In this document: one piece after another, positions 8,334-16,694 of the stretch
Layout of the letters: every line of letters begins with the position of its first letter
How positions within the stretch are numbered: position 1 is the first letter of the stretch
Origin: Yamadazyma tenuis
Taxonomy: Eukaryota > Ascomycota > Pichiomycetes > Serinales > Debaryomycetaceae
Reading direction: 5' to 3'
NCBI RefSeq assembly: GCF_029203305.1
Contig: NC_089467.1
Span: 248,001-312,000 of the forward strand
DNA: 64,000 nt
Translations under genes and position numbers: made by a program
The notes under the pieces: generated by a model
The model's input: only the letters and a program-made list of their open reading frames with translations
The model's database searches: none
What the model was told of the DNA's origin: nothing

Positions 8334-9842
8334 ATGAGCATGTTTGTGGGAATCTACTTGTTAACCACCTACATAATTTTTTATGTGGTACGCCATTTGT
8401 ACCAGGACTACTTGGCACAAAGATGGGGATGCGAGCCTATATCTAGACTCAACACCAACTTCTGCTACAACTTCTTTGGGTTTGGAGATGTGAAGAGAAT
8501 CCTTATGAGCCTCAAAGGAGGCTATTCGCTTTACGAAGAGTCCAACCAATTGAATAAACTCGGCCTCAGCACCTACGAAACAATGGTTTTGGGTCAGTAC
8601 GCCATCGTGACAGCCAACCCAGAGAATGCAAAGGCCATGATGGCCTCACAGGTGGATGAATTCAGTATTGGTGTGCGATCCGCTCTTTTCAAAGACGTCC
8701 TTGGACAAGGAATATTCACGGTCGAGGGCAAGCAGTGGAAGCATTCGCGTGAAACGATCCGGCCACTGTTTGGCAAGAGCGAAATTAGTCACGTGGCCCA
8801 GTTGGAACCGCACTTCAAGAAGTTCACAGATGCCCTTGACCGGTGTATGGGCCAGACCGTCGATGTACAACCACTTTTGTCCCGACTTGCGTGGGATGCT
8901 AGCAGTGAGCTACTTTTTGGAGGGTCTATCGGAAGTTTGGATATGGTGGATGGGACCCTCAAAAATGACGGATTTGATGAATGTTTTATCACGCTTCAGA
9001 AGTACAACAGGTTTCGTTTTCTTCTTGGGAAATACTGCTGGCTAGTCAACCCTCCGGCCCGAAAACAGGCCGTCAGTGAAATCAAAAAATTCACACAGTT
9101 TTACGTCCAGAAGGCGTTGAGTCTTTCGAAACAAGACCTTGAAAACAAGCTGACTGGTGAAAGCACCTTTTTGTACGACCTTGCGAAGACGTCAAGAGAA
9201 CCCAAATTTCTCCAAGATGAGATCTTGAGTATAATGTTGGCAGGCCGTGGAACCACGTCGTCATTGATGACGTTTGCCATATTTGAGCTCTCCCGGAACC
9301 CCGAAATCTGGAGAAAATTGTCTCTGATTGTACACGAACAGTTTGGTGACGGCTCTAACTTGGATCTCATCACGTTTGAGTCAATCAAAAAGTGCCAGTA
9401 CCTCAAGTTTTGTCTTAATGAGACTCTCAGACTTCATCCTCCAGTTAGTACGACGGTTCGACAGGCGAAAAAGAACACGGTTTTACCTCATGGGGGTGGT
9501 GCTGACGGTTTGCAACCAATATTTGTGCCGAAGGCCACAAACGTGGTGTTGCGGATATTTGCTCTCCACCGGATGGAAAAGTTCTACGGTCCAAACGCCA
9601 CAGACTTCATACCAGAAAGGTGGGAAAATATACGTCCGGGGTGGGCGTTTGTCCCGTTTCTTGGTGGTCCTCGTGTGTGCCTCGGCCAGCAGTTGGCCCT
9701 CACAGAAGCGGGTTACATAATTATTCGGTTAGCACAAACGTACAGAGAATTTGTCAACATGGATCCACAGAGTCCACCTCCATTGCTGGTAGGGGCCGTA
9801 TCCAAACTCAAGCGTGGGGTGCTTGTCCAGGCAAAAAAATAA
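8334..9842 (+). CDS. Cytochrome P450, CYP52-like (alkane/fatty acid omega-hydroxylase family)
   Basis: A 502-residue class II P450. It has an N-terminal membrane anchor (about residues 2-20), ExxR (NETLRLHPP, E363-R366), PERW and the heme loop FLGGPRVCLG with C449. CYP52 enzymes, expanded in CTG-clade yeasts, hydroxylate n-alkanes and fatty acids at the ER. The family markers GGGADG and LHRMEKFYG are present. The I-helix motif is AGRGTT (303-308) instead of AGRDTT, so the conserved acid is missing. The start is the ATG at 8334 (MSMFVG) rather than the in-frame TTG at 8247. The exact subfamily and substrate are uncertain. Confidence 0.88.
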   Translation: MSMFVGIYLLTTYIIFYVVRHLYQDYLAQRWGCEPISRLNTNFCYNFFGFGDVKRILMSLKGGYSLYEESNQLNKLGLSTYETMVLGQYAIVTANPENAKAMMASQVDEFSIGVRSALFKDVLGQGIFTVEGKQWKHSRETIRPLFGKSEISHVAQLEPHFKKFTDALDRCMGQTVDVQPLLSRLAWDASSELLFGGSIGSLDMVDGTLKNDGFDECFITLQKYNRFRFLLGKYCWLVNPPARKQAVSEIKKFTQFYVQKALSLSKQDLENKLTGESTFLYDLAKTSREPKFLQDEILSIMLAGRGTTSSLMTFAIFELSRNPEIWRKLSLIVHEQFGDGSNLDLITFESIKKCQYLKFCLNETLRLHPPVSTTVRQAKKNTVLPHGGGADGLQPIFVPKATNVVLRIFALHRMEKFYGPNATDFIPERWENIRPGWAFVPFLGGPRVCLGQQLALTEAGYIIIRLAQTYREFVNMDPQSPPPLLVGAVSKLKRGVLVQAKK

Positions 9843-9975
9843 ATACGTCTCTATAGCTAAATGGAATATCCAAAATCACGTGTCTCTACCAAACTCATAC
9901 GTTTTTGCTCGCACTGTCACAAGGAGCGTCGATTCTTCAGCTTTCAATCAACACGTCAAACCAGTTAAACATATA

Positions 9976-10644
9976 ATGTGGATCTTTGAATGGTGTATGT
10001 ATTCCCCAAAGTGCCAACACATGATAACCGCTTTTGTGTAAAGGTGGTGTCTGTGACCAGTCTGCGATTCTGGTACTAACGTATCTCTAGTTCAGGATGT
10101 TTTATCGTCCTTAGGTTTGTGGAACAAGCATGCCAAATTGTTGTTTTTAGGATTGGATAATGCCGGGAAAACCACCTTATTGCACATGTTGAAGAATGAT
10201 AGATTGGCCACTTTGCAGCCTACCTTGCATCCTACTTCCGAAGAATTGGCCATTGGTACCGTCAGATTTACCACCTTTGATTTGGGTGGTCATCAACAAG
10301 CCAGAAGATTGTGGAAGGATTATTTCCCTGAAGTTAACGGAATTGTGTTTTTGGTTGATGCAGCGGACCCTGAGAGATTTGCTGAGTCTAGATCTGAATT
10401 GGAATCTTTGTTCAAAATTGAAGAGTTGAAAGATGTTCCATTTTTGGTTTTGGGTAACAAGATCGACTCACATAGTGCTTGCCCCGAAATGGAGTTGAAG
10501 AGTGCTTTGGGATTGTTCAGCACTACTGGTAAAGAAGGTGGAAAATTACCTGAAGGCCAAAGACCAATTGAAGTTTACATGTGCTCAGTGGTGATGAGAC
10601 TGGGATACGGAGAAGGATTCAAGTGGTTGTCCCAGTATATTTAA
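9976..10644 (+). CDS. SAR1: Sar1 small GTPase (COPII), spliced
   Basis: Exons are 9976-9994 and 10091-10644, giving 190 residues, the exact Sar1 length. Exon 1 codes MWIFEW; the split codon T|TT is Phe; exon 2 continues [15 protein letters not shown]. Sar1 starts COPII coat assembly at ER exit sites when its GTP-bound form inserts its N-terminal amphipathic helix. G1 is GLDNAGKT, the switch II region is DLGGHQ, and NKID is the guanine-specificity motif. The codon at 10600-10602, in [14 protein letters not shown], is CTG. Other yeasts have Ser, Asn or Gln there, so Ser fits. Without splicing the gene would appear 15 residues short, starting at a TTG. Confidence 0.96.
9995..10090 (+). other. 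SAR1 spliceosomal intron, 96 bp
   Basis: The donor is GTATGT (9995-10000), the branch point TACTAAC (10074-10080) and the acceptor CTCTAG ending at 10090. The distance from branch point to acceptor is short (10 nt). Removing it joins the Sar1 N-terminus in frame. Confidence 0.95.
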
Positions 10645-10819
10645 GGCGTTCTCGTACACTGCAAGTCGATACATACCATATAATCTGTAGTTGAATAATG
10701 TAAGCGTAATTAAAGAAAGTCATGTCGCATGTCGTGAACGTCCATCACCCTTGCCTTGCGACATCACCGCGATTGCAATTTTTTCTGCTGCGAGAAGAGC
10801 TTCTCACTAATCATACACC

Positions 10820-12778
10820 ATGAATAAAGGACAGTTGCACCCGGAACAAAAGAAGTGGAAGGCACCCAAGGGTCCCAAGCCCATCCAACGTAAGCACAAA
10901 AACACCATCGGGTTGGGCCGGACCATCGCCAACCAACGGCGGATGGAGAACGAAGTCCAGATTTTACCAGACGGGGAGTTGAGATTCACCACAGACAAAA
11001 GAGAAGCTGACTGGGTAAAATTGCGGTCTGTGACACAAGAAAACTCCCTTGATGAGTTCTTGAACACTGCACAGTTAGCTGACACCGATTTCACCGCCGA
11101 CAAAGGCAACCAGATCAAGATCATCAAGGTTGGAAATACCTCTATTGTCAATCAGAATGGTCTACTTACCCCGGAGGAAATGGAACAAATTCGTATAAAG
11201 CACCAGATTTTTGAGAACAAGTTGACGATCCCCCGAAGACCCAAATGGAGCAAAGAGCAGCTGAAACTCGAAATTGAAAGACAAGAAAACTTGTCATTTT
11301 TAGAGTGGAGAAGAGACTTGGCCAAATTGACTGAAAACAACGATTTGATTCTCACGCCGTTCGAGAGGAACTTGGAAGTTTGGCGGCAGTTGTGGCGTGT
11401 GGTGGAGCGGTGTGACTTGGTGGTACAAATTGTGGATGCAAGAAACCCGCTTTTTTTCCGGTCGGTGGACTTGGTTAACTATGTCAACGGCTTGAGTGAC
11501 CCCGAACACAATCTCCCCAAGAACAACTTGTTGTTGGTGAACAAGGCAGACTTGTTGACAGTAGAACAACGTGTTGAATGGGCCCGGTTTTTCATCCAGA
11601 AAAATATCAACTTTGTGTTTTTCTCAGCTGCTAATGCTAATGAACAATTAGAAAAACAGAACGAGCAGTTGGACCAGCGCATAGAGGAAGAAGAAGATCA
11701 CGAGGATGAGAATCACAGCCACTTGGACTTGGACAAAGAGCTTGCTGAAAAAGTCAAAATCTTGAAAATTGAAGAGTTAGAAGAGTTGTTCATATCCGAG
11801 TCGCCCCATTTCGAATTTGATCCAGAATTCCCTGACAGAAAGCTTCAAATAGGATTGGTGGGGTATCCCAACGTCGGTAAGTCGTCGACCATCAATGCGT
11901 TGGTTGGTTCCAAGATGGTGTCGGTATCGGCAACTCCTGGTAAAACCAAGCATTTCCAAACCATCCACTTGTCGCCCAAGATCTTGTTGTGTGATTGTCC
12001 TGGGTTGGTTTTCCCTAACTTCGCATACACAAACGGAGAATTGGTGTGTAATGGGGTGTTACCCATCGACCAGTTAAGAGAGCACATTCCCCCCGTGTCA
12101 TTGGTGTGTCAGAGAATCCCCAAGTTCTATTTGGAAGCCTTATACGGGATTCACATTGAAATCAAAAAAGTGGAGGATGGTGGTAACGGAGAATACCCTG
12201 TTGCCAGTGAGTTGTTGAACGCATACGCCAGATCCAGAGGGTATATGACTCAAGGGTTTGGAAGTGCTGATGAACCCAGAGCTGCAAGGTACATCTTAAA
12301 GGACTATATCAATGGGAAACTTTTGTTTGTGGATCCTCCTCCTCGGTTTTTAGACAATGGAGACTTGACCCTCTCGACGCTTGATGAACAAAGAAGGTTC
12401 AACATGGACCTTTATAGTCTTTCTACGTTACCTGAAAACAGAAGAGCCCAGATCGAGCACGCAGCTAAGGATAAGAACATTCACTTGAGTGAGTTTGAGT
12501 TGGCCAAAGACTTGTCGAAATTGAACTTCTCGATGCACATTGGTGAAACCAAAGAACCCACAAAACCACAGGCAGAGTCTGCCAAAACCCTCTTCTATGG
12601 TGGTAAGCAGGCCAAGTTGGAAAGTGCTGGAGATGAGTTGGATAAGGAATTTTTCGGCATGGAAGACGTCAGGGGCAATGTGAACAAGCCTTTCCATTTG
12701 CAGGAGACTTCGAGTAGTAAGAAGCACAATAAGAAGAACAAGAAGTCAGCCAAGAAGGTCAGGGTAGTGAATTATTAG
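10820..12778 (+). CDS. LSG1: Large-subunit GTPase Lsg1 (60S ribosome maturation)
   Basis: A 652-residue circularly permuted GTPase. Lsg1 is cytoplasmic and releases the export adaptor Nmd3 from pre-60S subunits. G motifs appear in permuted order: G4 NKAD (about 243-246) comes first, then G1 GYPNVGKSS and G3 DCPG. An acidic insert (EEEDHEDENHSH) separates them. The C-terminus ends in a Lys-rich tail (KKHNKKNKKSAKKVR), as in Lsg1 proteins. The length is close to S. cerevisiae Lsg1 (640). Confidence 0.95.
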   Translation: MNKGQLHPEQKKWKAPKGPKPIQRKHKNTIGLGRTIANQRRMENEVQILPDGELRFTTDKREADWVKLRSVTQENSLDEFLNTAQLADTDFTADKGNQIKIIKVGNTSIVNQNGLLTPEEMEQIRIKHQIFENKLTIPRRPKWSKEQLKLEIERQENLSFLEWRRDLAKLTENNDLILTPFERNLEVWRQLWRVVERCDLVVQIVDARNPLFFRSVDLVNYVNGLSDPEHNLPKNNLLLVNKADLLTVEQRVEWARFFIQKNINFVFFSAANANEQLEKQNEQLDQRIEEEEDHEDENHSHLDLDKELAEKVKILKIEELEELFISESPHFEFDPEFPDRKLQIGLVGYPNVGKSSTINALVGSKMVSVSATPGKTKHFQTIHLSPKILLCDCPGLVFPNFAYTNGELVCNGVLPIDQLREHIPPVSLVCQRIPKFYLEALYGIHIEIKKVEDGGNGEYPVASELLNAYARSRGYMTQGFGSADEPRAARYILKDYINGKLLFVDPPPRFLDNGDLTLSTLDEQRRFNMDLYSLSTLPENRRAQIEHAAKDKNIHLSEFELAKDLSKLNFSMHIGETKEPTKPQAESAKTLFYGGKQAKLESAGDELDKEFFGMEDVRGNVNKPFHLQETSSSKKHNKKNKKSAKKVRVVNY

Positions 12779-13554
12779 AGGCTTTATATGTACATTAGTA
12801 ATATACTCGCATCGTTAAGACGTGCCAGTCAGCTCTGGACGAGGTCTTCTATATACAATAACTGCGTTCAAGGAAGGAATCGCATTTTGCTTATTACGAT
12901 AGACGATAGCCACAGCTGTGCATGATCTCCAATTGCTTCCCACTGGAGCTTAACAAGTAGAAGACATGAGCGTAAACTAGTAGTCTTTGGAGTGGTTTAA
13001 TGTGTTCCGATTGCAACAAGCCGCGCACTTCTGGTTTATAGTCACGTGACAAACTGGATTGCATTTTGCACCCACACAAGATCTACCACCATTTGCACCC
13101 AGTTGCACATCCAATGCAACTAAGCACACCCAAGCCCTTAACCGTTCACCGGGGTTCCCTAAACCCCTTCTTTGAGTCTAGACCCCTATTATTTTTGTGC
13201 CCGGGATTTTGCCAGTTCTCGACTTCTGACTCCATTGTATTCTCCTTTAATTGCCAATAAAACCCGAATACACACCACCACATGTGTACAGGAGAGAACT
13301 GCTCCAATAACACCACAAGCATGAATAATATCCAGAAAACCGTGATCACAACTGCCTAATCTGAAACTACGGCTTTTTGTTGTGGACCTTTTCTTCTGGA
13401 AAAAGCTCACACTGGGGTACTTTCCCCCGAAATGTACACTTGAATGGCATACCATTCCTATGGCTCCTATTTTCTCCGGTGTTGTCTTGTAGCTTCATGA
13501 GTTGCCTACGAGTATATAAACTCAACCATCACCACCAAATCTCCCCCATCAACC
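12779..13554. promoter_or_regulatory. Intergenic region with GTCACGTGAC site
   Basis: A 776-bp stretch with no convincing gene. A perfect 10-bp palindrome GTCACGTGAC lies at 13041-13050. A TATATAAA box lies at 13513-13520, 35 bp before the small ORF at 13555. C-rich tracts (CACCACCA, ACCCCTTC) are frequent. Confidence 0.45.
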
Positions 13555-13851
13555 ATGAGACTTTCACTTTCCCTTCCCATATTCATCTTGTTTCTATCAG
13601 CTGTTGCCGCGGCTGCAGAAATTCACGTCAAACTCGCGCCTCAAGTAGGCCAAGAAGGCAACCAAGGCATCAATGAAGGAAAGAAAACCTTTACATCTTC
13701 CTCCACTACCCTCAACACCATCTCATCAACCTCCTACAGTTCCCAGCACACTACTTCAACAATTGCACTGGAGTCTATAGCCGTACCAAAAGTATATCTT
13801 GGGTTTGTAACCCTCGTGATTGGATTTTTGATCGGGTTGGTGGCTGCCTGA
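13555..13851 (+). CDS. Small Ser/Thr-rich secreted or membrane-anchored protein
   Basis: A 98-residue predicted protein. The N-terminus (1-21) is a clear signal peptide ending in AAAAE. The middle (about 40-70) is a Ser/Thr-rich stretch suited to O-mannosylation. The last 20 residues form a hydrophobic segment ending VGLVAA, either a membrane anchor or a GPI-attachment tail. A TATA box is 35 bp upstream and the ATG context is AACC. The architecture is that of small cell-wall proteins, but I recognise no family. Confidence 0.55.
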   Translation: MRLSLSLPIFILFLSAVAAAAEIHVKLAPQVGQEGNQGINEGKKTFTSSSTTLNTISSTSYSSQHTTSTIALESIAVPKVYLGFVTLVIGFLIGLVAA

Positions 13852-14213
13852 AAATTCCCGATGGCCTCGTTTACAAACCCCGGAAAAAATTGTACACATG
13901 AAATGAGGCGGTAAAGGGGGGTTTTCCGAGTTTATACGCACACTTATAGCGCCGTGGACTATTATAGGACATTCACGTGTCATCAATTTCTATAGTTTCG
14001 TTTCATCAATGTACAAACATGGTTTAGATTTTGCATCTTTTTTGAGGGGAAATGTAACGTTACATTATTGGGGATTTAAGTGCTTTTGTTCGTGCACCTG
14101 GCCAATTTCTCTTTCTGCTGGTATTTTGGTTTTGTCTCTTTTGCCATCAGTTTGCCTCCAGCATAAAATACATATATACCTTTCTTCTACAACTTGGCCA
14201 AATAACACCCAGA
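13852..14213. other. Intergenic stretch between two small ORFs
   Basis: No gene was recognised in these 362 bp. A TTCACGTGTC site is at 13972-13981 and a TATATA-type box lies about 40 bp upstream of 14214. The open frame starting at 14009 lacks any recognisable feature. Confidence 0.4.
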
Positions 14214-14483
14214 ATGAGCACGGACAGCAGCAATATACATACACAGGATATACAGGTGTTCAACTACCTGGAGGTGAACTTTACGACGATGGTGACGGCC
14301 ATTTCAATGCTTCTCGCAGTCAATCAGCTCATCGCAGAACTCGAGAGACTACAACGAAACCGGCGGATGATTAACACGGGAGGCCCAGCCAGAACTGGTT
14401 CGGGCAGCGGGTATGAACAGGGCGACATGGATGTGCTGATGCTTATGCGGTTGCTTATGTTGCTTGCATCTTATTTGCATTAA
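14214..14483 (+). CDS. Small hypothetical membrane-type protein
   Basis: An 89-residue frame with an ATG, preceded by a TATATA-type box. A moderately hydrophobic helix (about 26-42) is followed by a charged segment (AELERLQRNRR). A Gly/Ser-rich linker (GGPARTGSGSG) leads to a Met/Leu-rich hydrophobic C-terminus (MLMRLLMLLASYLH). Two membrane segments are possible. I recognise no family, and a chance frame cannot be excluded. Confidence 0.4.
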   Translation: MSTDSSNIHTQDIQVFNYLEVNFTTMVTAISMLLAVNQLIAELERLQRNRRMINTGGPARTGSGSGYEQGDMDVLMLMRLLMLLASYLH

Positions 14484-14710
14484 AAGCACAGTTAAAAGGT
14501 GACAAATGTCACATACATCCACCTGAGGCAGAACTAGACACACAAACGATTTATGTAATAATATTCAACAGACGGCTATTACCAGTTTCTACTCTGGGCT
14601 CTGCTCTCTATACACTTAGAATCTTACAAGATGAGCTTGTTCCAACAACTGTTTTCTGCGAATTTCACTACTCTACTTCACTCAGACGCAATTATTATAT
14701 TACTATAGAT

Positions 14711-15364
14711 CTAGTACAATCTGAAAGATGGACCCATGGTGGATTTAATAACCAAAGATCCAACGTTTTGCCAGTGCTTCTTCAACAAAGAAACCAAAAA
14801 GTTGGTGGACATCAAGATTTGGTTAACCAAGTCGTCTTCGGTCATTTCAACGTGACCAACGGCAACAGCCAAACACAAAACCTTCTTCAACTGGAACTTG
14901 ATGGTGGACTTAACGTCTTGAACCTTGTGGTACAAGTCATCGGAGTGAGAAACTGGAGTTGGGAACTTACCAGCCTTGGACAATTGAGGTCCCAATAATC
15001 TTGGAACTTGCTTGATCAAAACTTCGGAAGCAACGAAAGCGTTGTACTTCTTGGCCAACTTCTTGATCAACTTCTTGTTCTTGTTCAACTTCTTCAAGTC
15101 ATCAACAGACATGGCATCAACACCAATAGACTTGGCTCTGTCAACATCAAAGGCGTCACCAAAGATACAGATGGTCATGTTTGGTCTTGGGACAACAGGC
15201 AACTTCAAAGTACCAGAGAAACGCTTGTCTCTTTGAGGATCGTAGTTCTTCAAACCGACTTGCAATTCAACGGTTTCCAAAAAGTTTCTCTTCTTGGTCT
15301 CAGTAGAGTTCTGCAACAACTTCTGGACGTTTTCACGAACGTGAGTAGTAGTAAGCTTAGACAT
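14711..15364 (-). CDS. RPL1: Cytosolic ribosomal protein uL1 (L10a)
   Basis: A 217-residue uL1 protein, exactly the yeast length. uL1 forms the mobile L1 stalk that contacts E-site tRNA. The sequence begins [29 protein letters not shown] and the [16 protein letters not shown] segment are typical. Codon use is strongly biased (TTG for Leu, AAG for Lys), as expected for a highly expressed gene. No intron is seen. Confidence 0.97.
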   Translation of the reverse strand: MSKLTTTHVRENVQKLLQNSTETKKRNFLETVELQVGLKNYDPQRDKRFSGTLKLPVVPRPNMTICIFGDAFDVDRAKSIGVDAMSVDDLKKLNKNKKLIKKLAKKYNAFVASEVLIKQVPRLLGPQLSKAGKFPTPVSHSDDLYHKVQDVKSTIKFQLKKVLCLAVAVGHVEMTEDDLVNQILMSTNFLVSLLKKHWQNVGSLVIKSTMGPSFRLY

Positions 15365-15600
15365 CTTGCTAGGTATTCGTCTCCCAAAAAAGTATTTGGT
15401 AAATTAACTGATTCGACGAGGATGAGTTGGTATGTAAATTTTTCACAAACTTTTGGGGGAGCAGAGCCAGTGCGAGGGTCGTGGCGCGAGTGCGAAAATA
15501 TTCTCTGAGACAGGTATAATTTCGGTCAGGTGACGTGAGGGGCGCGAGCCCCATTCACCATAGTTTTTCGCAATCGCGTCTTGAGGCTAGATAACTAGAG

Positions 15601-16605
15601 ATGCTAGCTAGGTATTGGCCTAAACGAACCGGGGTATCGGGTTGGCTATTCTTAAGCAGCAACCTACATATCTCAACCTCATTATCGGCAAGGGCGTCGG
15701 AAATGGATGGGAAGCTCAAAAAACCCGATTCTAGTCGTCTCACTAGGCAAGACAAAATCTACCAAGTCAACATGAGATCACAAAGTAAACTCTACCACAT
15801 CAACGAAGAATTCCAAATCTTCAATCGCCATGTGACCAAGATCTTGGATTTGGGGTACGTACCAGGAAATTGGTTGGAGTTTTCTAAGCTCAAAATGTGT
15901 GAAGTGCATGGTTTACCAGAAGACCAAATTAACTCCAGATGCCACTTTCTAGGATTTGATATCCTAATGAGTCCCCCTCCGCCCTACACATCCTCAATGC
16001 AGGGAAACGTGTTTTCTAAAGCCGCCCATAAACAAATAATCGACCACTTTAAAGAGCTTGCTTTGAGAGAAAAGCTTATAGAACCAGAAACAGATTCTCA
16101 AAACTCGTACTTTGTCAACGAACAAACCGACTCACGTATTGATGAAGAGCTAGAGAAGTTGGAAACAGGTCTTCGAGAATTGCGTATATCTGCAAATGAA
16201 GGCCCAGGCTGGCACTATAAACCCGACCTTATTCTTAGCGATTTGTCTTTACCTTTCATACAAGATAAAGGGTTCTACCACAATACCCAAACCAAACCAC
16301 ACATGCGGCTTGCTAACAACCCAGGGTTGAATGAGCCTGTTTTCAATAAACAGAAGAGCTCAATCGACATGGCTGATGTTAGTCTTTTACTTAGTTGTGA
16401 GCTTTTGAAGCAACATGGGAACCTTGTTATTAGAATGGCTTCAGTGGATCTTGAAGACCCTGAGTTGGAGGTTCTTTCTCAAAGACTTGAGAGGGTATTT
16501 TCTCGAGTTGAAGAACGTCAACCCGGAACAGAGGACGAAATATTCTTCATATGCTTGGATAAAAAAGAGGATGCAATTGACAAATCAGTTATATTTACAA
16601 AGTAA
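15601..16605 (+). CDS. MRM2: Mitochondrial 21S rRNA 2'-O-methyltransferase-like protein (Mrm2/FtsJ)
   Basis: A 334-residue FtsJ-family protein. Mrm2 methylates a universally conserved uridine of mitochondrial large rRNA and helps mitoribosome assembly. The N-terminal 40 residues look like a mitochondrial presequence. The SAM-binding motif is LDLGYVPGNW (82-91). The catalytic K-D-K-E tetrad reads K63, D214, R278, E313, so the third residue is Arg instead of Lys (IRMAS against the family's VCKLY-type motif). An insert of about 50 charged residues (about 150-200) separates the two halves, as in yeast Mrm2. It is divergent from RPL1, 236 bp between starts. The fold assignment is good; activity is uncertain. 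Confidence 0.83.
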   Translation: MLARYWPKRTGVSGWLFLSSNLHISTSLSARASEMDGKLKKPDSSRLTRQDKIYQVNMRSQSKLYHINEEFQIFNRHVTKILDLGYVPGNWLEFSKLKMCEVHGLPEDQINSRCHFLGFDILMSPPPPYTSSMQGNVFSKAAHKQIIDHFKELALREKLIEPETDSQNSYFVNEQTDSRIDEELEKLETGLRELRISANEGPGWHYKPDLILSDLSLPFIQDKGFYHNTQTKPHMRLANNPGLNEPVFNKQKSSIDMADVSLLLSCELLKQHGNLVIRMASVDLEDPELEVLSQRLERVFSRVEERQPGTEDEIFFICLDKKEDAIDKSVIFTK

Positions 16606-16694
16606 CTAACGGTTCAATGTTGTATATTAGTGTAACAATATATTTTAGACAAAAGGCATTTCATGTATCGTTACCTTAGAGTTTTGGCACCAAC

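Noticed and set aside
14631..14708. 25-codon ATG frame (MSLFQQLFSANF...) between a small ORF and the RPL1 stop
   Set aside because: Too short to support; ends at the RPL1 3' end and has no visible regulatory signals beyond a weak TATA-like site.
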